50,003 nt of DNA from Prolixibacteraceae bacterium (GTDB lineage Bacteria > Bacteroidota > Bacteroidia > Bacteroidales > Prolixibacteraceae): positions 1-50,003 of the forward strand of contig JABGRN010000034.1 of NCBI GenBank assembly GCA_018648265.1, given 5' to 3'. Made by a program: the position numbers and the translations under genes. Each line of letters starts with the position of its first letter. Positions within the stretch are counted from its first letter, which is position 1. Under the pieces are notes generated by a model that did no database searches, was not told the origin of the DNA, and saw only the letters and a list, made by a program, of their open reading frames with translations. Below, in pieces: positions 8,040 to 16,747 of this stretch.

Positions 8040-9989
8040 TCATTCCTTAGTAATTATTGCTACCCAGCCGCCACCGGAAGCCATTTTAGCTTTTACCGTT
8101 GAAGTCGAAGTAACAACCATTTCTTCCATGGCGAAATCAGCCGCATGTTTGTCGGCGTTAATCCCGTCTTTCCAAATTTTCATTTTATAATTCCCTTCGG
8201 GTAAAAAATTTAAATCTAATTCCAATGTACGGGCATCCCAGTCTGTCATTGCCCCAACATACCATGAGTCTCCAGAGCGACGGGCAATGGCAATATAATC
8301 GGCAACTTTCCCCTTTAAAACTTTAGTATCATCCCAAACCGATGGAACTGCCTCCAAAAATTCCATACATTCAGGCTCGCGATAGTAATTCGACGGATTA
8401 TCGGACAACATTTGCAACGGGCTTTCAAAAACCACGTACATTCCCAATTGGTGACAACGGGTTCCAGGGCTCATTGGCTCCGTAAAAACAATGCTGAAAT
8501 TTTCTTTTGTTGCGTTAATCATTGCACCGGGGGTATAGTCCATGGCACCAGCAACCATTCTAATAAATGGGAGAGTTACATTGAGTTCAGGATCCGGCTG
8601 AGCCGACCATTTACAATTTTCCATCCCTTTTAACCCCTCATAAGAAATAACATTTGGGTATTTACGGTTCAGTCCCGAGGGTTTGTATGCACCGTGATAA
8701 TCGACCAGTAATTTACGTTTGGCACATTCAGAGGCAATCTTCTCATAAAAATTTACCATCCACTGGTCGTCGCGCTGCATAAAATCAATTTTAATTCCTT
8801 TTATCCCCCATTTTTCAAACTGGTCGAGTGCCTCGGTAAGTTTATCATCCAGTGCCTTCCAAACCACCCATAGAATAATTTCAACATTTTTTTCTTTCCC
8901 ATAATCTACCAACTCCTGAACATCAATGTCCTTTTCCAGTTGCATAATGTTGTCGAGAACGTACCAACCTTCATCGAGGATGATATATTCCAAGCCATAT
9001 TTTGAAGCAAAATCAATATAATATTTGTAGGTATTATTGTTTACCCCGGCTTCAAAATCGACTCCATAAATGTTGTTTGCATTCCACCAGTCCCAAGCCA
9101 CTTTGCCCGGCTTAATCCAATCGGTTTCTTGCAAAACATTTTCAGGTGCGAGTTTGTAAATTAATTCCGACTTAACTAAATCCTCATCCTTTTCTGTAAT
9201 AATCATAACACGCCACGGGAAACTCCTGGGACCGTTACATTCGGCAATATAATCCGCGTATTTTATTGGTTTTACATCTCGGTCGGTAAGTTGTTTTTCT
9301 TCGAGAACGACACCCGGAAATTTCCCAACTAAAGCATTTTGGTTTTCGTTAGAACCTTTCAAAAACATCCCGGCATAATCCATTAAATCTGATTCTGAAA
9401 TGAAAACTTTTATGTCGTTACCACAATCAACCAACATGCTTGTTGAGCAAAAACGATCAGCAGTAATTTCAGATAAATTTACTGCTTCATATAATCTTTC
9501 CTGATGTGAAAACATGCTTTCTTCTTCGGGAAACCATGTTTTATGATCGGAAGGAAAAGCAAATGTTGCCTGCTCGTTTATCACATTGTATTTCCCCTTT
9601 TTCACTGAAACCCAACGGTAAGCAGCACCTTCGTCGAAAGCCCTGAAATGCAATTCATTTTCTTTAAATGACAGAGTAAGCTGGTTGTATTCGTTTTGAA
9701 TAGTAGCGTATTTACGTTTAATTACAGGCACAATTTCTTCGGAAACAGAAATCAGTTTTGCCTTTTTTACCCTGACATCTTTCCCCCAAATAGTTCCATC
9801 ATTAATTTCTAAAGAGATGGTTGAGTGTGCAACAATTTCGGCTCCATCCAGAAAAACAGAATAGTTAATTACATCATCAACCGAAATTTTTATTGAAATT
9901 TTTCCGGAGGGGGAATCAACAGAATAATCTTTTGCATTTAAGTTGAAAAATAAAATCGTAAACAGGATAGGGATTAAATACTTTTTCAT
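8040..9989 (-). CDS. Glycoside hydrolase family 97, probable retaining alpha-galactosidase type
   Basis: Exported glycosidase (signal peptide about residues 1-19) with the three-part GH97 layout: N-terminal beta domain (about 22-285), TIM barrel (about 290-560) and C-terminal beta domain (about 565-645). The barrel shows VAWDWWN, YIILDEGWY and GIKIDFMQRDDQ. Asp402 in KIDF sits where the retaining enzyme BT1871 (BtGal97b) has its nucleophile Asp415. Glu457 (GLKGME) has the same 55-residue spacing as that enzyme's acid/base Glu470. SusB-type inverting alpha-glucosidases lack that Asp, so alpha-galactoside cleavage is the better guess. No SusC/SusD pair accompanies it. The pectate lyase is divergent, 168 bases away. 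Confidence 0.9.
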   Translation of the reverse strand: MKKYLIPILFTILFFNLNAKDYSVDSPSGKISIKISVDDVINYSVFLDGAEIVAHSTISLEINDGTIWGKDVRVKKAKLISVSEEIVPVIKRKYATIQNEYNQLTLSFKENELHFRAFDEGAAYRWVSVKKGKYNVINEQATFAFPSDHKTWFPEEESMFSHQERLYEAVNLSEITADRFCSTSMLVDCGNDIKVFISESDLMDYAGMFLKGSNENQNALVGKFPGVVLEEKQLTDRDVKPIKYADYIAECNGPRSFPWRVMIITEKDEDLVKSELIYKLAPENVLQETDWIKPGKVAWDWWNANNIYGVDFEAGVNNNTYKYYIDFASKYGLEYIILDEGWYVLDNIMQLEKDIDVQELVDYGKEKNVEIILWVVWKALDDKLTEALDQFEKWGIKGIKIDFMQRDDQWMVNFYEKIASECAKRKLLVDYHGAYKPSGLNRKYPNVISYEGLKGMENCKWSAQPDPELNVTLPFIRMVAGAMDYTPGAMINATKENFSIVFTEPMSPGTRCHQLGMYVVFESPLQMLSDNPSNYYREPECMEFLEAVPSVWDDTKVLKGKVADYIAIARRSGDSWYVGAMTDWDARTLELDLNFLPEGNYKMKIWKDGINADKHAADFAMEEMVVTSTSTVKAKMASGGGWVAIITKE

Positions 9990-10157
9990 CTCATAAAGTT
10001 TTAGTTTAAGAAATGGAAAGTTATAAAATTAATTCAAGGTTTATGAAATTTACTTATGTATTCAGTAAGAATTTAAATTATTACCTTGCCTTTTCTCAGG
10101 CTTATAATTATAACAAATCGGCATGAAAAGTATTAAACCAACTTATAATTTTTAACC

Positions 10158-11423
10158 ATGAATTTAAAAACTGGAATTATTGTTTTCGCTTTCTTATTCT
10201 TTCAAATTACCAACAGTTACTCACAAAGTTTAAACGATTTTGCATTACCTGAAAACTCGAAAATTTTCGGATTCGGATTCGAGACAAAAGGTGGGATGGG
10301 TGGTGAAATAGTGAAAGTAACCAACCTGAATAAATCAGGCGAGGGTTCGTTGGCAGAAGCTATTGAAATCGACAAACCAAGAATTATAGTTTTTGAAGTT
10401 GCCGGTATAATTGATTTGGAAGAATCAGTTTTGAGAATCGAAAACCCATTTATTACTATTGCCGGACAAACTGCTTCAAACCCGGGAATTTCAATTATTA
10501 GAGGCGGAATTTCAATATCCACACACGAAGTAATTATTCAGCACATCCGCGTTCGCCCGGGAGAAGCCGGACATAAAAAGAAAGACGGTTGGGAAATAGA
10601 TGGAATTGCAACCGGGCAAGGTTCATACAATGTGATAATAGACCACTGCACGGCTACATGGGCAACCGATGAAAACATTTCGCCATCGGGACCCCGTTTT
10701 GAAGGAGCAAACGTTGAGGAGTGGCGGAAAAATACTTCGCACAAAATTTTGATAAGTAATTGTATTATTGCCGAAGGATTAAGTAATTCAACTCATGCAA
10801 AAGGTGAACATTCAAAAGGTTCATTAATTCATGACAATACATCGGAAATTGCAATAGTAGGTAATTTGTACGCCAGCAACATGAGACGAAACCCCTTTTT
10901 TAAAGGTGGTTCGCAAGGAATTATAGTAAACAATTATGTTTTTAATTACGGCCGAGCCGCTGTTCATTATAATCTCTCGCCGCAAGAATGGGAAGGACAC
11001 AAGTGGATTACTGGAAAAATGTCGGTTGTTGGTAATGTTTTTGAGTTTGGAAAAGACACTCAAGAAGAAACTGTAGCGGGTCATTTTCGCGGGCCGGTCG
11101 AAGTGTTTTGGGATGATAACAAAGTAATTTCAGGAAAAGATGAATTAACGGGTAGTCAAACATTGGTTGAAAAAGCACCGGTTTGGCCAGCTGGGTTTTC
11201 GGCTTTAAATTCAGCGAAAGTAAAAGATAAAGTTTTAAACAGTGCCGGTGCTCGACCATGGGATCGCGACGAAATTGACAAACGAATAGTTCGGCAGGTA
11301 AAAAACAAAACCAACAGAATAATAGATAGTGAAAATGAAGTTGGAGGTTATCCAACCATTAAAAAAGTTTCTCGAAAATTTAATCCCAACGAATGGAACT
11401 TAAAAAAAATGACTAAAAAATAA
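10158..11423 (+). CDS. Pectate-lyase-like parallel beta-helix protein (PL1 type)
   Basis: Exported 421-residue protein (signal peptide about 1-23). It is built as a right-handed beta-helix of the PL1 group: the early block GFGFETKGGMGGEIVKVTNL, the ITIAGQTA turn, and the signature VIIDHCTATWATDENIS (about 159-175) that carries Ca2+-binding acidic residues in PL1. Members cleave polygalacturonate by beta-elimination outside the cell or in the periplasm. The substrate has not been shown for this branch, which is distant from classical Pel enzymes. Next to it are GH97 and a double cupin, a small carbohydrate-use cluster without SusCD. It has no own terminator: its stop is 3 bases from the convergent cupin stop. 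Confidence 0.85.
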   Translation: MNLKTGIIVFAFLFFQITNSYSQSLNDFALPENSKIFGFGFETKGGMGGEIVKVTNLNKSGEGSLAEAIEIDKPRIIVFEVAGIIDLEESVLRIENPFITIAGQTASNPGISIIRGGISISTHEVIIQHIRVRPGEAGHKKKDGWEIDGIATGQGSYNVIIDHCTATWATDENISPSGPRFEGANVEEWRKNTSHKILISNCIIAEGLSNSTHAKGEHSKGSLIHDNTSEIAIVGNLYASNMRRNPFFKGGSQGIIVNNYVFNYGRAAVHYNLSPQEWEGHKWITGKMSVVGNVFEFGKDTQEETVAGHFRGPVEVFWDDNKVISGKDELTGSQTLVEKAPVWPAGFSALNSAKVKDKVLNSAGARPWDRDEIDKRIVRQVKNKTNRIIDSENEVGGYPTIKKVSRKFNPNEWNLKKMTKK

Positions 11424-11426
11424 CGA

Positions 11427-12206
11427 CTATTTTCTCCATTTAAAGGCAAAATATTCGCATTGTCCTTCCCCAACATTTTGGATACCATGAGGAACATCGT
11501 CCATTAATAAAATTAGAGAACCTGGTCCAACACGATGTTTTGTTCCGTTTATCGATTCTTCAACTTCTCCTTTTATTACCAAAATAATTTCTTCCGCATC
11601 ATGAACATGTTCGCCGTGGCTCATAACTCCTGGATTTAAAGTTGTTACGTGCATTTCCAAATCTTCAAGCAAAGCGGTTGGTCGTTCCATAAAATGTCTC
11701 CTCCCTCCTTTCGATGTGGTTTTAAATTCAATGTCATTCCAGTCGTAAAACTTCGATCCGCCACTTTGTTTTGCCCGCTCCATATTAGGCTTTTCATCGG
11801 TTCTCCACTTAATAATATAATAAGAAGCCTCGGTATCGCCTGCATTCCAAATTCCATGATCGTCGCCTGGCAATGCTAAAATAACGCTTCCAGGACCAAC
11901 AACTTTTTTTACACCGTTTATACTTTGTTCAATTAATCCTTCTTTTACAATTATCAACTCTTCCCCATCAGCGTGAACATGACTTCCATGCGGTGCTTTC
12001 CCCGGATTTAATGTAGTAACATGAACTTCAAAATAAGCAAGATCATTTGTATAACCTTCATAAATCTGTCGCCTTTCTCCCGATTTGGTTTTTACAACTT
12101 CAAGTTTATTCCAGTCGTAAGCGTAAGTTTTTAGTTTTTCTAATTTTTGTGAATATGCAAAAGAACCGGAAATCATTATCATTAAAAGAAAAGTTAAAAT
12201 TTTCAT
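11427..12206 (-). CDS. Exported tandem-cupin protein
   Basis: A 259-residue protein with a signal peptide (about 1-19) and two cupin domains. Domain 1 has HGSHVHADGEE (73-83) with a later DDHGIW. Domain 2 has HGEHVHDAEE (about 193-202) with VPHGIQN. Both therefore keep the His/His/Glu...His metal set. The two halves share the phrase 'VHVTTLNPG', which shows an internal duplication. Family members include sugar-binding and isomerase-like proteins (for example KduI-like) and dioxygenases. The nearby pectate lyase makes a role with uronate products attractive, but this is only inferred from position. It converges on the pectate lyase with a 3-base gap. Confidence 0.78.
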   Translation of the reverse strand: MKILTFLLMIMISGSFAYSQKLEKLKTYAYDWNKLEVVKTKSGERRQIYEGYTNDLAYFEVHVTTLNPGKAPHGSHVHADGEELIIVKEGLIEQSINGVKKVVGPGSVILALPGDDHGIWNAGDTEASYYIIKWRTDEKPNMERAKQSGGSKFYDWNDIEFKTTSKGGRRHFMERPTALLEDLEMHVTTLNPGVMSHGEHVHDAEEIILVIKGEVEESINGTKHRVGPGSLILLMDDVPHGIQNVGEGQCEYFAFKWRK

Positions 12207-12338
12207 GAAATATATTTTTAGTGAAAAACAAAAGTAAAAAAATAGTCCAATTAATTAAAAGATCGTCAAAATCAGGAAAGATGTAATTTGTTTTTTTTAA
12301 TTTTATAAAGAAATATACTAACAATAAAACCAAATAAA

Positions 12339-13070
12339 ATGAAACGATTTGTTATCACGGCAATTAGCATTTGTTTGATTTTCGGAAATACAATAGCTGT
12401 CGAATTTGAAAAAGACTCATTTAAAACTTCAAAAGGAGATTTGGAAATAACTTTTATCGGCCATGGAACTTTAATGATGGAGTTCGATGGAAAAATAATT
12501 CATGTTGATCCGGTTTCCCGTTATGCCGATTACACAAAATTGCCAAAAGCCGACCTGATTTTAATTACACACGAACATGGCGATCATTTGGACCTGTAAA
12601 CTATTGATTTACTTAAAAAGGAATCGACGGAAATTATCCTCACAAAAATCTGTTCAGAAAAATATAAGGGGACTGACATTATGAAAAATGGTGATTCGGG
12701 GACTTTTGCCGGGTTAAATATTAAAGCAGTTGCGGCGTACAACATTGAACACAAACGAGCAGACGGAAACGCCTTTCACCCAAAAGGAAACGGAAATGGA
12801 TACGTAATTCAATTTGCCGATAAAAAAGTTTACGTGGCCGGCGACACTGAAAATATTCCTGAAATGAAGTCTTTAAAAGATATTGAAATTGCTTTTCTCC
12901 CAATGAATTTACCTTACACGATGACTCCTGAAATGGTGGTCGAAGCAACAAAATTGTTTAAGCCAAAAGTTTTATATCCGTACCATTTTGGAAATACCGA
13001 TACAAATAAATTGGTTGAATTAATGAAAAATCAAAATAAAACTGAAGTGAGGATTAGAAAACTTGATTGA
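12339..13070 (+). pseudogene. Metallo-beta-lactamase-fold hydrolase (UlaG-like), interrupted by in-frame TAA
   Basis: One reading frame of 244 codons that encodes an exported MBL-fold protein (signal peptide about 1-21), broken by a single TAA at 12597-12599. Before the stop come FIGHGTLMMEFDGK and the metal motif THEHGDHLD. After it the same frame continues without any shift (TIDLLKKESTE, then NGYVIQF, VYVAGDTENIPE, MTPEMVV and YPYHFG), which completes a UlaG/Zn-hydrolase fold. One base change from CAA or AAA would explain it. The frame downstream shows no other damage, so the loss is recent, or is a sequencing error, or is read through. As written, only 86 residues are made from the first start; an ATG at 12681 cannot restore the metal motif. 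Confidence 0.8.
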
Positions 13071-13096
13071 ATCTGGGTTTTGAGAATTGTAAAAAC

Positions 13097-13789
13097 TTAA
13101 CCGACCTCGCTTATTTTAAGAAGCATTTCAATATCAATCAGTTCAATATCTTTCCCATCCGTTTTTATTAAGCCGTCATCTTTAAAATCCTTCATAACAC
13201 GGATTACACTTTCGGTTGACATTCCAGTTAATTCAGCCAAATCGGATCTGGATAGCGGCAGGTTGAATGAATCGCTTCCATAAATTCGCTGCGAAAGGCA
13301 AAGTAAAATATCTGCCAGGCGTCCGTGCATTTGTTTGTGGGTGAAACAATAAAACCGGCCAAAAGTTTGTACAGTACTGGCATTTAGGGTTTTAATAATG
13401 GCAAAAGCAAACTTTGAGTTCTGCAAAAGAAGTTGTTTAAAAAGGTCAATATCTATTAATTCAACTTCCGAATCGATATAAGTTGATGCCGAATATAAAA
13501 AAACATTGTTGCCATCGTAGAGGCAGGGCAAGCCCATTAAATTTCCCGGAGGGGTAATTGTAAGAATCAGGTTTTTTGATTTACCCTCAAGATAAACTTT
13601 TGCAAGCCCCTTTTTTAGGTAAATTATGTGAGAAGCAAATGAACCTTGTTTACTAATAATTTCACCTTTTTTATAAGTCAGGGTTATTTTGTTCGACTCG
13701 ATTAAAGCCATCTCTTCTTCCGTCAACTCATCAAAATACAAATTTTTGTTGTTTAGGACAGTGCAAGTATTTGAATATATATTTTTCAT
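13097..13789 (-). CDS. Crp/Fnr-family transcriptional regulator
   Basis: A 230-residue regulator with an N-terminal cyclic-nucleotide-type beta-roll (about 20-130), a long dimer helix and a C-terminal HTH_Crp domain (recognition region LSRSDLAELTGMSTESVIRV, about 180-199). Cysteines are few and do not form the N-terminal cluster of FNR, so a [4Fe-4S] sensor is unlikely. The effector is unknown. It is divergent from the octaheme cytochrome operon with 184 bases between them, which makes that operon the natural target. A TGAT-N4-ATCA site lies in the gap. A weak -7-like CAAAAATA (13908-13915, minus strand) could serve this gene. Confidence 0.9.
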   Translation of the reverse strand: MKNIYSNTCTVLNNKNLYFDELTEEEMALIESNKITLTYKKGEIISKQGSFASHIIYLKKGLAKVYLEGKSKNLILTITPPGNLMGLPCLYDGNNVFLYSASTYIDSEVELIDIDLFKQLLLQNSKFAFAIIKTLNASTVQTFGRFYCFTHKQMHGRLADILLCLSQRIYGSDSFNLPLSRSDLAELTGMSTESVIRVMKDFKDDGLIKTDGKDIELIDIEMLLKISEVG

Positions 13790-13848
13790 TTAATTTCTAA
13801 AAATAGAATGTTTTCCTCTAAAAACAAGTTCCGAGACAGTATTTCTTA

Positions 13849-13860
13849 TGATGTAGATCA
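13849..13860. promoter_or_regulatory. Candidate Crp/Fnr-type operator (TGATGTAGATCA)
   Basis: TGAT-N4-ATCA is the inner core of the FNR/DNR-type site TTGAT-N4-ATCAA, missing the outer bases. It lies between the Crp/Fnr gene and the octaheme cytochrome, about 78 bases upstream of the -7 box at 13938. Confidence 0.35.
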
Positions 13861-13937
13861 GTTTTTTTCCGATCAATATCATGTCATTTATCAACCTTAT
13901 TTTAGTGCAAAAATAACAAACTCTGCTATGTTTAAAA

Positions 13938-13945
13938 TATTTTTG
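13938..13945 (+). promoter_or_regulatory. -7 box (TATTTTTG) upstream of the octaheme cytochrome
   Basis: TATTTTTG fits TAnnTTTG and lies 28 bases before the ATG at 13974. There is no good -33 box, which would fit a promoter that needs an activator. Confidence 0.4.
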
Positions 13946-13973
13946 CAGTTAAATATTATTCAAAATTTTAATC

Positions 13974-15563
13974 ATGGTAAAACAATTGTCGTTGATTTTG
14001 ATTTTAGCCTTTTTTGCGCTCGTATTAAATGCACAGGAAGACAGCGAAACGCTTGAGGTTTCACGAATTGAAGTCAATAATTATACCTGGAAAGAAAATA
14101 GGGTTTCAACTAATCAGGCAAATCATAGTTCGTTTGAAATACTGAACAATGAGTTTGAAAATGCCCACGAAGTAACAGAAGCATGTCTTTCGTGCCACAC
14201 AAAACGCGACGAGGAGATAATGGCAACCAGTCACTGGAACTGGGAACGTAGCGAAATGCTCGAAGGAAAAGGAGCAGTTCCTGTAGGAAAGAAAAATATC
14301 CTGAACAACTTTTGTATTGGTGTTGCAGGAAGTGAAGCTTCGTGTATGCGCTGCCACATTGGTTATGGATGGAAAGACCAAAGCTTTGATTTCGATGAAC
14401 CAAGAAATATAGACTGCCTCGTTTGTCACGACAATTCGGGAACCTACGAAAAAGCAAAAGGCGGGGCAGGTTACCCCTCACCAACAGTTAACTTAAATTA
14501 CGTTGCTAAAAATGTTGGCTTACCGAAACGCGAAAATTGTGGAGTTTGCCATTTTTGGGGCGGCGGCGGAAATAACGTTAAACATGGCGACATGGAAATT
14601 GCACTGATTGACGGTTCAAGAGAATTAGATGTCCACATGGCAATTGAAGGAGAAGATATGAGTTGTGTTGATTGCCATGTAACTGAAAAACACCAAATGG
14701 CAGGGAAACTTTACGCTCTTTCATCGGAAAATAAAGACCGGGCTACCTGCGAACAGTGCCACACAGACTCGCCTCACGCCAATCAGACGATAAACGATCA
14801 TAACTTGCGTGTAGCTTGTCAAACCTGCCACATTCCAGAATATGCCAAAGCAAATGGAACAAAAATGATTTGGGACTGGTCAACAGCAGGAGTTCTTGAT
14901 GATGAGGGCAATCCAATACATGAAAGCGATGCCGATGGAAACCACAATTATTTGTCGATAAAAGGGACTTTTGTATATGACGACCATGTAACTCCAGAAT
15001 ATTTATGGTTTAACGGAATTGCAAACCACCAATTAATTACCGATAAAATTGATACAATCCCGGTCCAGATGAATTCACTGGATGGTTCGTATAAAGATAA
15101 AGGGATACTTCAAAAAAGTTTGCACCCCTCAAAAATATGGCCGGTAAAAGTTCACCGTGGAAAGCAAGTTTACGATACGGAAAACATGACTTTAATCCAG
15201 CCTAAATTGTGGTCTGCGAATAAAGGCGACAGTGCTTACTGGATGGATTTTGACTGGGACATGGCCAATAAAGCCGGAATGGATTATCTGGATTTGCCTT
15301 ACAGCGGAAACTACGATTTTGTGGAAACCGAAATGTACTGGCCGCTAAATCACATGGTTGCCCCCAAAGAACAATCGTTAAGTTGTAAAGACTGCCATAC
15401 CCGAAATAACGGAAGGTTGGCAGCCCTTAACGATTTTTATCTGCCAGGACGAGATAAAAACAAATACTTAGATGGTTTTGGGATTGCATTAGTAGTTATG
15501 ACACTATTTGGCGTTTTGGCACACGGTTCAATTCGTATATTTATTTCAAGAAAAAATAGTTAA
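13974..15563 (+). CDS. Octaheme c-type cytochrome, tetrathionate reductase (OTR) family
   Basis: Exported (signal peptide about 1-20) multiheme cytochrome with eight CxxCH sites, starting at residues 71, 124, 148, 189, 231, 259, 282 and 471. The fourth runs into CHFWGGGGNNVKHGD, a hallmark of the octaheme tetrathionate reductase family. In Shewanella OTR one heme has a Lys ligand, and the protein reduces tetrathionate, nitrite and hydroxylamine in vitro. The C-terminus adds a membrane helix (about 500-522), so it is tethered to the inner membrane facing the periplasm. The cytochrome b gene starts 12 bases later and is the likely quinol partner. The surrounding rhodaneses favour a sulfur substrate. 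Confidence 0.9.
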   Translation: MVKQLSLILILAFFALVLNAQEDSETLEVSRIEVNNYTWKENRVSTNQANHSSFEILNNEFENAHEVTEACLSCHTKRDEEIMATSHWNWERSEMLEGKGAVPVGKKNILNNFCIGVAGSEASCMRCHIGYGWKDQSFDFDEPRNIDCLVCHDNSGTYEKAKGGAGYPSPTVNLNYVAKNVGLPKRENCGVCHFWGGGGNNVKHGDMEIALIDGSRELDVHMAIEGEDMSCVDCHVTEKHQMAGKLYALSSENKDRATCEQCHTDSPHANQTINDHNLRVACQTCHIPEYAKANGTKMIWDWSTAGVLDDEGNPIHESDADGNHNYLSIKGTFVYDDHVTPEYLWFNGIANHQLITDKIDTIPVQMNSLDGSYKDKGILQKSLHPSKIWPVKVHRGKQVYDTENMTLIQPKLWSANKGDSAYWMDFDWDMANKAGMDYLDLPYSGNYDFVETEMYWPLNHMVAPKEQSLSCKDCHTRNNGRLAALNDFYLPGRDKNKYLDGFGIALVVMTLFGVLAHGSIRIFISRKNS

Positions 15564-15575
15564 AAAGATAATAAA

Positions 15576-16736
15576 ATGAAACAAGTATATATTTACAAAT
15601 TCTTTGAACGGTTCTGGCACTGGATGCAAGCTTTGCTAATAGGTATTTTGATGATAACCGGTTTTGAGATTCACAGTACTTATAATCTTCTTGGTTATGA
15701 AACGGCAGTTAACGTGCACGACATTTCGGCCTGGGCATTTTTGGTGCTAATAGTATTTGCCATTTTCTGGCATTTTACTACCGGAGAATGGAGACAATAT
15801 ATTCCAACAACAAAACTGGTTAAAGCTCAGGTTGATTATTATCTGTTTGGAATTTTTAAAGGAGCTCACCACCCAACTAAAAAATTGATTTACAATAAAT
15901 TTAATCCACTACAACGAATTATATATTTGGGATTAAAAGTTTTGGTGATCCCTGTTCAGGTAATTTCTGGTTTTTTATACCTCTATTTTCATTATCCATT
16001 AAAAGGTTTCGAATTGGACAGCCTTGAATTGGTCGCAATTTTTCACACGTTTGGGGCATTTATGTTGCTTGTTTTTGTAATTGCACATGTTTATTTAACA
16101 ACCACCGGTCATAAACCTTTATCAGCAATTAAAGCAATGGTTACTGGCTGGGAAGAAATGGACGACGAAACTATTCGTGAAAGAATGGCCGATGACATTG
16201 AAATTGCCCTTTTAAAAACAAAATCACAATTTAAAGGAGGATCCGGTGAAAGTGAAATTTTAGATAATGCCTTAACAACAGCCCAGGAAAAGGCGGGAAT
16301 TAAAGCAATTTTAAAAGACAATAAATTTCGCGATGCCATTTCTTCAAGCGGGGTAGGTTATTTTTGTATTTCGAAAGAGGGTAATTATCTCGAAGTAAAC
16401 GATTCTTGGGCGAAATTATATCGTTATGAATCTCAAAAAGAAATAATTGGGAAACATTACAGGTTGAGTCGGACGGATGAAGATTTTGCTGATTTGGAAA
16501 AATCAGTAGAAAAAGTTCTACAAGGGGAAACCATTAATCATGGAGAAGTAAAAAGAATTTGTAAGGATGGCACTTTCGGGTATCACACATTAACTCTTGC
16601 CCCAGTTGTTACCGATGGGAATATCATTGCTTTCGAAGGATTTATTATTGACACAACTGATAAACTTCTTGCTGAAAAAGAATTATTAAAGAAAAAAATC
16701 AGGGTTGAAGAAAAATTAAGGTCTAAAAATACTTAA
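15576..16736 (+). CDS. Cytochrome b (b561/thiosulfate-reductase type) fused to a PAS domain
   Basis: The N-terminal half (about 1-180) is a four-helix diheme-type cytochrome b with His candidates 15, 48, 66, 157 and 171. It resembles the membrane subunit of thiosulfate reductase and Ni-Fe hydrogenase, and should pass electrons between quinone and the octaheme protein. The C-terminal half (about 245-375) is a PAS domain (SSGVGYFCISKEGNYLEVND, then GEVKRICKDGTFGYHTL, FEGFIIDTT) ending in a charged helix. No kinase, cyclase or DNA-binding domain follows. A PAS domain on a respiratory subunit suggests redox or ligand gating, or signalling to a partner; this is inference. The frame is continuous, so the fusion is not an assembly join of two ORFs. 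Confidence 0.87.
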   Translation: MKQVYIYKFFERFWHWMQALLIGILMITGFEIHSTYNLLGYETAVNVHDISAWAFLVLIVFAIFWHFTTGEWRQYIPTTKLVKAQVDYYLFGIFKGAHHPTKKLIYNKFNPLQRIIYLGLKVLVIPVQVISGFLYLYFHYPLKGFELDSLELVAIFHTFGAFMLLVFVIAHVYLTTTGHKPLSAIKAMVTGWEEMDDETIRERMADDIEIALLKTKSQFKGGSGESEILDNALTTAQEKAGIKAILKDNKFRDAISSSGVGYFCISKEGNYLEVNDSWAKLYRYESQKEIIGKHYRLSRTDEDFADLEKSVEKVLQGETINHGEVKRICKDGTFGYHTLTLAPVVTDGNIIAFEGFIIDTTDKLLAEKELLKKKIRVEEKLRSKNT

Positions 16737-16747
16737 AACGTAAAATC

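Noticed and set aside
12681-13070. A separate 129-residue gene
   Set aside because: It is in the same frame as the upstream 86-residue piece and completes the same metallo-beta-lactamase fold, so it is the second half of one interrupted gene.
13097-13789. FNR-type oxygen sensor with an iron-sulfur cluster
   Set aside because: The N-terminal Cys cluster is absent; only scattered Cys residues are present.
13974-15563. Octaheme hydroxylamine oxidoreductase or nitrite reductase (Onr/Hao)
   Set aside because: The CHF-Gly4-VKHGD block and the heme spacing fit the OTR family; the cross-linking Tyr pattern and the CxxCK site of those enzymes are not seen.
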